The notes under the pieces: generated by a model
Told to the model about the DNA's origin: nothing
Seen by the model: only the letters and a program-made list of their open reading frames with translations
The model's database searches: none
NCBI RefSeq assembly: GCF_002246015.1
Contig: NZ_NOLJ01000010.1
Span: 127,053-191,052 of the forward strand
Length of the DNA: 64,000 nucleotides
Reading direction: 5' to 3'
Source: Nostoc sp. 'Peltigera membranacea cyanobiont' 210A
Lineage (GTDB): Bacteria > Cyanobacteriota > Cyanobacteriia > Cyanobacteriales > Nostocaceae
Shown here: positions 8,049 through 16,918 of the stretch, piece after piece
Numbering within the stretch: position 1 is the stretch's first letter
Layout: each line of letters begins with the position of its first letter
Made by a program: the position numbers and the translations under genes

Positions 8049-9812
8049 TCATATAACTGGCAATGTAAACCAAAAATTTGCCCCTTCATCCAATGCACTA
8101 TTCACACCAATTTCGCCGCCGTGAGCATTGATGATTTGTTTACACAAATACAAGCCCAATCCCAAACTTACAGAATTGCGGATACTTGCACCCCGAAAAT
8201 AAAGGTCAAACAGCCGATCGCTTTGTTGTTGACTAATGCCCACGCCGTTATCACTAACAGTACAATAAATCATCTCACCCTCACGGGTAGCGTTGATTGT
8301 CAAAAGCAAACCAGGGGGATTATGTTTCAGAGCATTGACGATTAAGTTAGAAAAAACTCGCCATAGTTGCGTGGGATCTGCATTCACTAATGGCAAATCT
8401 GCGGATACCAAATTTGTGAGCTTGGCTTGATTTTGTGCTAATAATGGCTCTAAATCTGCGATCGCAGCTTCGACAACTGTCAGTAATTGTACGGTTTGGC
8501 GTTGTAAAACTACACCTTGCACCTCGCTGATATGAGTTTCCATCAACGAATTAATTAAGTTCAGTTGGCGATCGCTACTTTGAATCATCCGCTCTAAAAT
8601 TGATCGGGAAATCGCAATATTTTCCTCTGAACGGGCCAGCAAATTCTTCAGCACCATTAAAGTACCCAGTACTGGGTTGCGTAAGTCGTGGGAAACTGCA
8701 TGGAAAAATACTCGTAGTTCTTCTTCAGTTTGCTTGCGCTGGGTAATGTCTTCAATCAAACCTTCGTAGTAAAGCAGTTTAAGATGTTCGTCACGGACTG
8801 CGTAGGCTTTTTCGGAAATCCAGACAATACTCCCGTCTTGGCGATAAATTTGGGACTCGAAATCGGAAACGCTGCCATACTTTTCCATCAGGCGCACAAA
8901 TTCTGCCCGGCGGTTCGGGTCAACGTACAATTGTTCAATATCAGTGAAATTTGCTGTCACCTCCTGCGCTACGGAGTAGCCATAAATCCTCGCTAAAGCA
9001 GGATTTGCCGTAATGTAATGTCCATCAGGGCTGCTTTGAAAAATTCCTTCAACGGCGTTTTCAAAAATGCTGCGATATTTAGCTTCGGCAACTTTGAGTT
9101 TTTGGTAGGCAGATTCTAGTTCTTGGCGGGCGAAAAATTCAGAACGTTGCAGGCGATCGTACAGATAAACACCGATGTCACATATAGTACAAAACCAGAA
9201 AATGTATAAAATGAACGTTACATTATATATTTCTGGGTGATCGGGGATTGGTGTTTTTAGCCCAAGTGTCGTATTTACACCAAAATAGTAAATCAGCACA
9301 CTCACTTGAGTGAGCAAGTGAAGAATCCAGCAGACGGGCATCAACACAGCTTGGCTCAAGAACAGCAGCGACCAGCCGATGGTATCGGGTAGTGCGAAAC
9401 CTCTGATGGTTGCAAACAACTGCGACGCTAAACTAATTGACCAAGAAGACCCTAAAAATAATAAATCTGGACGATGACGACCTAATTTAGTTTTATGTAA
9501 GGCAAAGCAAATAATTAATGTTGCAAGCATTGCAACATTAATTACTAGGCGCTGAGTTCTAAGTACTTCTGGCAGTTGCTGCAACTCTGCAAAAGGAAAA
9601 AACAGGCCGTAAATATCTCGCAAAGTAAAAGACAACAGACAGATCAGCGCCAGCCATAACCATAAACGTAATCTCTGCCACAAAAAACGGTTACGCCAAG
9701 CTCTGTAAAGACTAGTGATTTCATCTGTTGTTGGTGCAGAAAAGGTTTTTCTCCACCAGCTTTGCACTGTTGTAAATGGAGTAGCCATTAGCATCCGAGC
9801 AACTTTGCCCAT
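8049..9812 (-). CDS. Membrane PAS sensor histidine kinase
   Basis: 587 aa. Several hydrophobic helices occupy about residues 47-215 (probably 5-6 membrane spans). A short coiled segment follows, then one PAS domain (about 245-360, ending GLIEDITQRK), then the transmitter. Phosphoacceptor His375 is in SHDLRNP, the N-box is NLIVNALKHN, the G1-box DNGVGIS, and the G2-box LGLGLYL, all intact. It should autophosphorylate and signal to a response regulator, but none is adjacent. It is the second gene of a tandem kinase pair, 63 bases after the end of the larger kinase, and the two transmitters are paralogous. The ligand is unknown; the membrane domain may be the sensor. Confidence 0.85.
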   Translation of the reverse strand: MGKVARMLMATPFTTVQSWWRKTFSAPTTDEITSLYRAWRNRFLWQRLRLWLWLALICLLSFTLRDIYGLFFPFAELQQLPEVLRTQRLVINVAMLATLIICFALHKTKLGRHRPDLLFLGSSWSISLASQLFATIRGFALPDTIGWSLLFLSQAVLMPVCWILHLLTQVSVLIYYFGVNTTLGLKTPIPDHPEIYNVTFILYIFWFCTICDIGVYLYDRLQRSEFFARQELESAYQKLKVAEAKYRSIFENAVEGIFQSSPDGHYITANPALARIYGYSVAQEVTANFTDIEQLYVDPNRRAEFVRLMEKYGSVSDFESQIYRQDGSIVWISEKAYAVRDEHLKLLYYEGLIEDITQRKQTEEELRVFFHAVSHDLRNPVLGTLMVLKNLLARSEENIAISRSILERMIQSSDRQLNLINSLMETHISEVQGVVLQRQTVQLLTVVEAAIADLEPLLAQNQAKLTNLVSADLPLVNADPTQLWRVFSNLIVNALKHNPPGLLLTINATREGEMIYCTVSDNGVGISQQQSDRLFDLYFRGASIRNSVSLGLGLYLCKQIINAHGGEIGVNSALDEGANFWFTLPVI

Positions 9813-9875
9813 ACCTTGAGGGTGTTTCCTTTACTCAACATTGCTATAAATAACACCCTCTCATTTTTTGGTGAT

Positions 9876-12620
9876 TTATGGGCGATTTGTTGCGGATGAA
9901 GTTGCCAAAGGTAGTGTAAACCAGAAAGTTAACCCACGCTTGCGGTTACTCATAACACCGATTTCGCCGCCATGCGCCTTAATAACTTTCCGACAAAGAT
10001 ACATTTTTAAGCCAATGCTTGTAGAGCAACAATCTTGAGGATCGCGGACATGGAGATCGAAAAGGCGATCGCACTCTACTTTACTCATTCCCACACCGTC
10101 ATCTTGAATCTGAGTGCGAATCATTCCCGCCTCAACGGTGGCACTCAGGGTAAAATTTAATCCTGGTGGATTATTGTGCAAGCTATGTGCGATCAAATTT
10201 ACCAAAACTTTCTGCAATCGAGTCCCATCTGCCATTACTAACGGCAAATCTGCGGGAACCAAGTTCTTCAGAGTCGCTTGATTTTGTGTCAGTATGGGTT
10301 CCAACTGGGAAAATGTGCCTCCCAGTAGGGTGCTAAATTGCACAGGTTCGATTTTGATCTCAAGACCCTGTTTTTCACAAGAATTAATTTCTAGCAATGA
10401 GTTAATCATCGTTAGTTGGCGATCGTTGCCCTGAATCATCCGCTCGATGATTGAGCGAGATATTGGAATTGAAGATTGGGCACTTGTACTGAGCGTAGTC
10501 GTTGGCGCAGCCTCTCCAAGAGTTGTATTGGGGATGGGGCATGGGGCATGGGAAGGAGGCAGAGGGGCAGCACTTCTCTCCGAGACGCTGCGCGTAGCTT
10601 GCTTCCACGAAGTGGTACGGCTACGCTCAGTGACCGAGGGGATGGGGGGCAGAGGGGAAAGACTTGCTGTAATTGCCCCCCTGCTCCCCTGCTCCTGCCC
10701 CTGATTTAACAAATTCTTTAACACCATCAAGTTACCCATCACCGAAGTTCGTAAATCGTGGGCAACTGTGTGCAAAACAACATCTTTGACGCGATGCAAT
10801 TTTTCAACTTCTTGCATTTTCTGCTGCAACTGTGCTGTTCGTTCTTCTACTTGGTATTCTAAATTAGTGTTGAGTTCTGCTAGCTTTTGGCATATCTGGC
10901 TTTGTTGAATCGCGATCGCTAGCTGTTCTGACATCTGCTGTAACAAATCGATTTCTATTGGCTGCCAATGACGCGACCCTGAGCATTGATTAGCAATTAA
11001 TGCGCCAAATAATTCGTTATTTAGCATAATTGGTACAGCCAAAGTAGCCTTCGTTTGGAATTTTCGATAGTGTGCTTTTACTTTGGGAGATACTGATATT
11101 TGGGTTATGTCTTCAACGACACGCACAAGATTATCTTTTAGTAAATTTCGTAATTCTTGTAAATAAGCTTCATCATTAATAGACCAACCTGAGACTGATG
11201 GATATTTGGGATCTACTGATTCGGCAATAGTTTTTATTCCTAAATTGGCATTATTTAAACCAATGAAAACTCGATCTGCTTGGAGAAATTGCCTAACTTC
11301 CGTCACGGTGGTTTGGAGAATTTGCTCTAAGTTCAGCGAAGATCGAATTCGCACTAGGGTTTCTGCCAACAAGCGATCGCGTTGCGCACAAAAGCGTAAT
11401 TGTGCTTCTACTTGTTTGCGTTCTGTAATGTCGTGATGCACTGCTAAAATGGCAGGAATACCATTTAAATCAATGACTTCGGCTGACAGCAGCGTTGTAA
11501 TTATCTCACCAGATTTTTGCCGAAAATCAATTTCTAAGTTACGAGCAACTCCCGTGCTTTGCAACTCTTGCACTAAGTTTAGGCGATCGCGATCGTTTAC
11601 CCAAAGATTTAACTCAAAAGAAGTTTTACCAATTGCCTCATCTAGCCCATAACCTGAAAGATTCACAAAACTGTCGTTAACTTCGATAAAGCGTCCTTCT
11701 TGCAGCGTGCTAATGGTAATTGAATCAGGGCTGCAACTAAAAGCTTTAGCAAATTTTTGGGCAAGATTTTGTAAGGCGACTTCTCCTTGTTTGCGATCTG
11801 TGATATCTCGGACAATTGCTAGTACCTCATCTGTACCACTAACTACCAATCGTGCCTCATAATCTCTGACTCCCAAAGATGTTGGTAGTTGATATTCACA
11901 AGTTTGCAAAATTCCAGAATCTAAAGTTTTAGCGATCGCTACTTGGCTAATGGCTGCAACATCACTCGGCAATAACTCTTGCAAATTTTTTCCAACTATT
12001 TCTTCTCTCGAAAGAGTGATATTTGCGCCCTCACTTTTCAAATCTAGATACTCGCCATCGCGGCTGATGCGAAACATCAAATCGGGGATAGCATCCAAAA
12101 TTGCTTTATACCGTGCCTCACTCTCTTGCAATTTTTCTTGGGCTTGTTTTCGGTCTGTAATATCCATAACCAAGCCATGCCAAAGAAAATCGCCATCTTC
12201 TTGTAATTCGGGTTGCGAAGTACCTTGAATCCATTTCAGTTTGCCACTAGGCGTAATGATCCGACCTTCCCAATGCCAAGGTGTAAGAGTATTGCGACAA
12301 ACAGCAATAGATTCTGTAAAAGCTTGTATATCCTGTGGATGAATCAGTTTAGATAACACCCGAAAGTCTGCCTGTACAGCTTCTGGTTCTAATTCATACA
12401 AATATTTACAACCAGAACTAATATAAGGGATAAATACAGAACCATCCTGCCGTTGCAGAATTTGGAAAATCATCCCCGGTAAATTGGCAGCAACTGTTTC
12501 CAACAGAGGGATCTTCTCTGGTAGAAAATCTCGTTTATGCGGTAATTTTACAATTTCATCCACTCTTAGACCCTTTGATATATAAGCAATTGGCATAATA
12601 TTCAAGGTAATCATAGCCAT
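9876..12620 (-). CDS. Multi-PAS/GAF histidine kinase with degenerate catalytic motifs
   Basis: 914 aa, soluble. Three PAS domains (about 40-165, 170-280, 285-405, each ending in an ITDRK/ITERK signature) are followed by a GAF domain (about 415-575), a coiled coil, a HisKA hairpin with VAHDLRTS, and an HATPase domain. Three things are odd. A roughly 70-residue low-complexity insertion splits the HisKA helical hairpin, encoded by interspersed repeat DNA. The N-box reads NLIAHSLHNN where the paralogue has NLIVNALKHN, so the usual second Asn is His. The G2-box is SIGLKMYL instead of a GLGLG-type motif. The G1-box DDGVGMS is intact. ATP binding and kinase activity may be impaired; it may act as a sensor partner for the intact kinase downstream in the same operon. 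Confidence 0.8.
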   Translation of the reverse strand: MAMITLNIMPIAYISKGLRVDEIVKLPHKRDFLPEKIPLLETVAANLPGMIFQILQRQDGSVFIPYISSGCKYLYELEPEAVQADFRVLSKLIHPQDIQAFTESIAVCRNTLTPWHWEGRIITPSGKLKWIQGTSQPELQEDGDFLWHGLVMDITDRKQAQEKLQESEARYKAILDAIPDLMFRISRDGEYLDLKSEGANITLSREEIVGKNLQELLPSDVAAISQVAIAKTLDSGILQTCEYQLPTSLGVRDYEARLVVSGTDEVLAIVRDITDRKQGEVALQNLAQKFAKAFSCSPDSITISTLQEGRFIEVNDSFVNLSGYGLDEAIGKTSFELNLWVNDRDRLNLVQELQSTGVARNLEIDFRQKSGEIITTLLSAEVIDLNGIPAILAVHHDITERKQVEAQLRFCAQRDRLLAETLVRIRSSLNLEQILQTTVTEVRQFLQADRVFIGLNNANLGIKTIAESVDPKYPSVSGWSINDEAYLQELRNLLKDNLVRVVEDITQISVSPKVKAHYRKFQTKATLAVPIMLNNELFGALIANQCSGSRHWQPIEIDLLQQMSEQLAIAIQQSQICQKLAELNTNLEYQVEERTAQLQQKMQEVEKLHRVKDVVLHTVAHDLRTSVMGNLMVLKNLLNQGQEQGSRGAITASLSPLPPIPSVTERSRTTSWKQATRSVSERSAAPLPPSHAPCPIPNTTLGEAAPTTTLSTSAQSSIPISRSIIERMIQGNDRQLTMINSLLEINSCEKQGLEIKIEPVQFSTLLGGTFSQLEPILTQNQATLKNLVPADLPLVMADGTRLQKVLVNLIAHSLHNNPPGLNFTLSATVEAGMIRTQIQDDGVGMSKVECDRLFDLHVRDPQDCCSTSIGLKMYLCRKVIKAHGGEIGVMSNRKRGLTFWFTLPLATSSATNRP
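10468..10708. repeat. Interspersed repeat cluster inserted in-frame in a kinase gene
   Basis: About 240 bp of Nostoc-type repeat DNA: GGGGCATGGGGCATGGG-type short tandem repeats, a CTCCGAGACGCTGCGCGTAG element, and a CTACGCTCAGTGACCGAG element. It lies where the paralogous kinase has only NLLARSEENIAISRS. The reading frame stays open through it. Similar elements occur at 55401-55468 and 61553-61610. Confidence 0.8.
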
Positions 12621-13130
12621 TGTAAAAGTTTTTTAGCTGTCGGCGCGTAGGCGTAGCCCGTCGTAGACATCGCTAACAGCAAAAAAAGTGGCTCTACTTT
12701 CAGAGTAGTTCTGGATGCTGCGATCGCATTCACCCAATCGGGTGAACCATTTGTCAAATAGCGAATCAGTTCAGGAGTGCTGAGTCACTTTGAGACAAAG
12801 GTTTCAATCCTTTTTTGAACACTAAGTACAGTTTTGCATAAATTCGTAGCTTTTTTAAACGCAAAGGAATGCAAAGAGAATGTAAAGATGTAGCACTGCT
12901 ACCTTTTTAAAAGGGTTATGGATAATAACTAATTTATAAAAATGTCTAATAGGTGATTAATTAATAAAATTTTCTAGTCAGCTAATCGTCGTTCAAATAG
13001 TATCTCGGTGTCTTTGCGTAAGATTATCTGCACATCAGCTTATTCTCATATCCTTGAAAAACAAACCCTGATTTTAGGAACAATAACTATCTACTAGAAT
13101 AGATATATTGCTTCCATCCAAACTGATAAT
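12621..13130. other. Intergenic, no gene seen
   Basis: No coding signal. Near 12640-12680 is a copy of the repeat GGCGTAGCCCGTCGTAGACA, which recurs as an inverted pair at 54608-54686. The kinase pair's promoter presumably lies here, but no clear -10/-35 pair could be assigned. Confidence 0.5.
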
Positions 13131-13718
13131 ATGAATACTACCACCGTCAGTTTACCTCCTACACTCGAATTAAATATCGACTTGACTGACGAGCAATTTT
13201 TTCAGCTTTGTCAAAATAATCGAGACTTAAAGTTTGAGCGGACAGCTTCAGGGGAATTAATTATTATGCCACCTACGGGCAGTAGTACTAGCGATAGTAA
13301 TGCCGATTTAACTTATCAATTAAGAGCTTGGAGTCGTCAAAATAAGCTAGGGAAATCCTTTGACTCTTCTGGTGGTTTCAAACTTCCCAACGGTGCAGAG
13401 CGTTCTCCAGATGCTTCCTGGGTGAAAATGGAACGGTGGAATGCTTTAAGCGAAGCAGAAAAAGAAAGATTTGCTCCTTTGTGTCCCGATTTTGTGGTTG
13501 AGTTAATGTCTCCAAGTGATTCCTTAGAAAAAACGCGAGCAAAAATGAGGGAATACATCGAGAATGGCGCAAGATTAGGCTGGTTAATTAATAGAGGACA
13601 GCAACAGGTAGAAATTTATCGTCTCAATAGAGAAGTTGAGATTTTACAAAGTCCTAAAACTCTATCTGGAGAAGATGTTTTGCCAGGATTTGTTTTAGAT
13701 TTAGCAGAAATTTGGTAA
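13131..13718 (+). CDS. Uma2-family (DUF820) protein, PD-(D/E)XK nuclease fold
   Basis: 195 aa, the usual length for the family. Characteristic signatures are MPPTGSSTSDSNADL near residue 45, SPDASWVKMERW in the middle, and PDFVVELMSPSD (about 123-134), followed by a helix with EYIENGARLGWLI. These match the Uma2 family, expanded in cyanobacteria and related in fold to restriction endonucleases; physiological roles are not established. No ribosome-binding site stands out before the ATG. It is a single gene with no evident partner. A second family member lies at 53019-53765. Confidence 0.85.
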   Translation: MNTTTVSLPPTLELNIDLTDEQFFQLCQNNRDLKFERTASGELIIMPPTGSSTSDSNADLTYQLRAWSRQNKLGKSFDSSGGFKLPNGAERSPDASWVKMERWNALSEAEKERFAPLCPDFVVELMSPSDSLEKTRAKMREYIENGARLGWLINRGQQQVEIYRLNREVEILQSPKTLSGEDVLPGFVLDLAEIW

Positions 13719-13833
13719 GTAATTGCCTACCCTGAATCATTCATAATCAACAAGATCCCCAACAAATTTTATGAAGTCGGGGATATGTGGGTTGCAATTC
13801 TCACAAATCAAATAGGATGGCTATACTATAAGA

Positions 13834-14925
13834 TTATGATAATTTAATTTCACTAATAGCCCAGCCAAGTACTTCCAAAAACTGTTTGATAACTATTTCA
13901 TCATTCAGAGCAGAAAAGGGAATATACCAGCAATAAGGATTAATAGAAATTGATGTTCCTACGACAGACTTAAATCGAGTCAGAAGTTCTGCTTTATGAT
14001 CTTCTAAATTGAATGGTGGCTCGTAGGCACAAATTTCTACAGTGGCATTACTCCAAACTCGGAAAAAAGTGCGATTTTTTCCCTGGTAATAAAATTTAGG
14101 AACAAAAGAGCCATGACTTCTACCTGTACCCCATTGAATCTGCAACGTTTGAATAGTCGCCCATTCTAGAATCAGACTGGCGACATGAGCCGCTTTTGGG
14201 TTGTATTTAGTCTCAACTTCTTTCATGAAAGTTGATGCATTCCATTGTCTTTTATCCAAGGGAAACGTGGGAGGTTTCTTAATTTGTCCAATCACTCTAG
14301 GAACCAAAGTTTTTAAACCCTGACCCACATATTGTTTAATCTCTACTGCCAATACCTGTGCCGGACTCATTTGCTGATTTAAAAACTCGACTATCCGCTG
14401 AAGTTCGACAGAAATTTCATCAGCCACAAAAACGAGACGGACTTTACCTAATTGCAAGTTGGCTTTGACTTGTTGCCAAAACTTTTCTAAATCAGCCTCT
14501 TCATTACCAATTAAATCTATTAGTAGCTGTTCAGCATTGGAATTAGCTTCAAACTGGGTACGGATTTTCTCAATTGACCAATAAACTACTGCATTAGCTG
14601 CATAATCAAGCATCTGACCAACCACTTCTCGCCGAATCCGGGTATCGCTACTCCGCTTAACTTCTACAATGGTGGGAATTCCATCTTGATCGAGAAATAA
14701 ATGATCGAGCGCCCAACGTCCAGCACTGTCTTCGCTATCTGGTATTGCTATCTCCCGTGAGATTAACAACCAGCGTCTTGGTGCAGTACTGTCAATCTGT
14801 TCTCCTGCTAACAAACTTGGATAGTCAGCTAGTAGCTTTTGTAACCCATCCTCTGATTCATAGGGTTCTTCCTTCATCTCAACTAATTGAGAATTATCCT
14901 GAATTAAGTAAATACCACCACTCAT
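13834..14925 (-). CDS. PD-(D/E)XK nuclease-like protein
   Basis: 363 aa from the chosen start. The N-terminal half has ALDHLFLDQDG followed by PTIVEVKRSSD, the D...ExK core of restriction-endonuclease-like enzymes, then REVVGQMLDYAAN. The C-terminal third is a distinct domain with several aromatic clusters (FYYQGKNRTFFRVW). The frame is open 38 codons further upstream, but an internal ATG at 14925 has GGAG 7 bases before it and gives MSGGIYLI, a more natural N-terminus, so I prefer it. Such proteins are common solitary genes in cyanobacteria. A role in DNA degradation or repair is inference from the fold only. Confidence 0.7.
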   Translation of the reverse strand: MSGGIYLIQDNSQLVEMKEEPYESEDGLQKLLADYPSLLAGEQIDSTAPRRWLLISREIAIPDSEDSAGRWALDHLFLDQDGIPTIVEVKRSSDTRIRREVVGQMLDYAANAVVYWSIEKIRTQFEANSNAEQLLIDLIGNEEADLEKFWQQVKANLQLGKVRLVFVADEISVELQRIVEFLNQQMSPAQVLAVEIKQYVGQGLKTLVPRVIGQIKKPPTFPLDKRQWNASTFMKEVETKYNPKAAHVASLILEWATIQTLQIQWGTGRSHGSFVPKFYYQGKNRTFFRVWSNATVEICAYEPPFNLEDHKAELLTRFKSVVGTSISINPYCWYIPFSALNDEIVIKQFLEVLGWAISEIKLS

Positions 14926-15151
14926 AAAAACTCCGTTGTGTTGACCTAATTTAAGGTTCCCGGTTTCATCCAGTAGTGAACACTCGTTCAGGGAGTTGGT
15001 ACATTCAAAAACTGAGATAATCAACTTTGATCGCAACAATCAGATAGAAAGTAGTTTATCGATACATTTAATCTAGTTTTACCTAAAGCCAAAAACTAAT
15101 AATGAACGCTCCAAAGTAGGGATACTTTGCAATAGATTTAAGGAGACATGA

Positions 15152-16231
15152 ATGCAATTACAACAGACACAACTTTTAGAAGAAACGCTCTGGCAAGCAG
15201 TTCTCAATCGAGACTCCGCTTTTGAAGGTAAGTTTTTCTATGGTGTTCGTTCTACAGGTATTTATTGCCGACCGATTTGCCCTAGTCGCAGACCGAATCG
15301 GAATCAAGTTTGTTTCTTAAAGTCGGTACAAGAGGCTGAAATTACAGGTTTTCGAGCTTGTAAGCGCTGTCAGCCACAATCTGAAATAGTTCCAATTACA
15401 GCCAAAATCTTAGCAGTATGTCGATATATTGAAGCACAAGTTGACCACATTCCAACCCTCTCAGAATTATGCTCTCAGGTGGAAATGAGTCCCAGTTACC
15501 TGCAAAGAATATTTAAGCAAATAATTGGCGTATCGCCTTTTCAATATGCAGATGCGCTGCGTAGCCAGCGATTGAAGCAGCGCTTACAGTCGGGGGAAGA
15601 AATTGCTGATGCAGTTTACGATACAGGGTATGGTTCAAGTAGCCAACTGTATGAGAAAGCACCTAAACAACTGGGAATGACACCAAAGACTTACCAACAA
15701 GCTGGAAAGACAATTAACATTGTCTATGCGATCGCTCCATGTTCGCTAGGATATTTGCTTGTGGCAACAACAGAGAAGGGTATCTGCGCCGTAAAATTAG
15801 GTGATGAAGCAGACAAACTTGAACACATTTTGAACCAAGAATTTCACCAAGCGCAGATCGTGCGTGATGATTACACACACAAAGACTGGATACAATCAAT
15901 CCTTGACTTTATTGCGGGAGATGTAACCCATCTCGATTTACCACTTGATGTCCGTGGGACAGCATTTCAGAAACAGGTTTGGCAAGCATTACAAAAAATT
16001 CCATACAGCGAAACGCGCACCTATGCCGATATCGCCCGTAATCTTGCCAAACCCCAAGCAGTCCGCGCGGTGGGTAATGCTTGTGGCGCTAATCCGATCG
16101 CGCTGATTGTACCATGTCACCGGGTGCTGCGGAGTGATGGCAGTCTTGGTGGTTATCACTGGGGAATTGAGCGCAAACAAAAACTGCTTACACAAGAATC
16201 GAAATTTCTCAAAGATGACTCAAACACCTGA
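15152..16231 (+). CDS. ada: Ada: methylphosphotriester/O6-methylguanine-DNA methyltransferase and transcriptional activator
   Basis: 359 aa, full length. The N-terminal Ada domain has four zinc-binding cysteines (CRPIC, then VCF, then CKRC; five Cys in CRPIC-x-C-CKRC context) and includes the residue that takes methyl from phosphotriesters. The AraC-type HTH follows (about 95-180), then the methyltransferase domain with the acceptor cysteine in IVPCHRVL. It repairs alkylated DNA and, once methylated, activates alkylation-repair genes. AAGGAG lies 7 bases before the ATG. The stop overlaps the start of alkA by 17 bases, so the two form an operon presumably activated by Ada itself. Confidence 0.95.
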   Translation: MQLQQTQLLEETLWQAVLNRDSAFEGKFFYGVRSTGIYCRPICPSRRPNRNQVCFLKSVQEAEITGFRACKRCQPQSEIVPITAKILAVCRYIEAQVDHIPTLSELCSQVEMSPSYLQRIFKQIIGVSPFQYADALRSQRLKQRLQSGEEIADAVYDTGYGSSSQLYEKAPKQLGMTPKTYQQAGKTINIVYAIAPCSLGYLLVATTEKGICAVKLGDEADKLEHILNQEFHQAQIVRDDYTHKDWIQSILDFIAGDVTHLDLPLDVRGTAFQKQVWQALQKIPYSETRTYADIARNLAKPQAVRAVGNACGANPIALIVPCHRVLRSDGSLGGYHWGIERKQKLLTQESKFLKDDSNT

Positions 16232-16874
16232 ACTAGAATCGCTGACTGAAGAAAGTCTTACCCGTGGTTTAATGGTGCTTGCCAAACTTGATAGCGATTT
16301 GGCTCGGATTTTAGAGACACTGGGGCCTCCACCTATATGGTCAAGAGAAGCGGGTTTTGCAACGCTGTTGTGTATAATTCTGGAACAACAAGTTTCTGTA
16401 GCGGCTGCAAGGGCAGTATTTACAAGACTCTGTGGGGTTGTTGTAACCCTGACGCCAGAAAATTTTCTGATATTGGATGATGTTCAATTAAGAGCAATTG
16501 GATTCAGTCGGCAAAAGATTCTATACTGTCGTGGGTTGGCTCAGGCGATGCCTACGGCGGGCAACGCCAACGCAACTGGTCAGCTTGACCTAACCAAGCT
16601 GGAAAAAATGGACGAAAATACGATCAGAACTGAGTTAAAGCGCCTCAAAGGCATCGGAGACTGGACAGTTGATATTTATTTGCTCATGGCGCTACAACGT
16701 CCTGATGTCTTTCCTAAAGGCGATTTAGCGATCGCGATCGCTCTACAAAAACTCAAAAACTTGGCGACGCGTCCAACACCAGTGCAACTAGAAGAAATGA
16801 CACAGCAGTGGCGACCGTGGCGAGCAGTTGCGGCAAGACTTCTATGGCATTATTACCTAAGTAATCCCAAATAA
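16215..16874 (+). CDS. alkA: DNA-3-methyladenine glycosylase II (AlkA-like, HhH-GPD)
   Basis: 219 aa. The helix-hairpin-helix and catalytic region reads RLKGIGDWTVDIYLLMAL, with the catalytic Asp expected in the following VFPKGDLA. It excises alkylated purines by base-excision repair. The frame is open further upstream inside ada, but the ATG at 16215 (MTQTPELE) gives the natural length and a translationally coupled 17-base overlap with ada. An odd feature is AMPTAGNANATG (about 111-122), encoded by a copy of a dispersed repeat. The insertion lies between a conserved helix and the HhH motif and keeps the frame. Confidence 0.9.
   Translation: MTQTPELESLTEESLTRGLMVLAKLDSDLARILETLGPPPIWSREAGFATLLCIILEQQVSVAAARAVFTRLCGVVVTLTPENFLILDDVQLRAIGFSRQKILYCRGLAQAMPTAGNANATGQLDLTKLEKMDENTIRTELKRLKGIGDWTVDIYLLMALQRPDVFPKGDLAIAIALQKLKNLATRPTPVQLEEMTQQWRPWRAVAARLLWHYYLSNPK
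16545..16573 (+). repeat. Dispersed repeat copy inside alkA
   Basis: The 29-base stretch beginning GCGATGCCTACGGCGGGC and ending ACGC has the form of the Nostoc repeat with a GCCTACG...GGGC...ACGC pattern, relatives of which are at 22215-22245 and 54608-54686. It adds about 8-10 codons without a frameshift. Confidence 0.65.
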
Positions 16875-16918
16875 TTGCTCCTTCTCCCTTGGCGGTTCGT
16901 ATAATAAATATAAACTAA

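Noticed and set aside
10402..10709. Three short frames in the repeat insertion of the large kinase
   Set aside because: They are made of dispersed repeat DNA; the kinase frame runs through on the minus strand.
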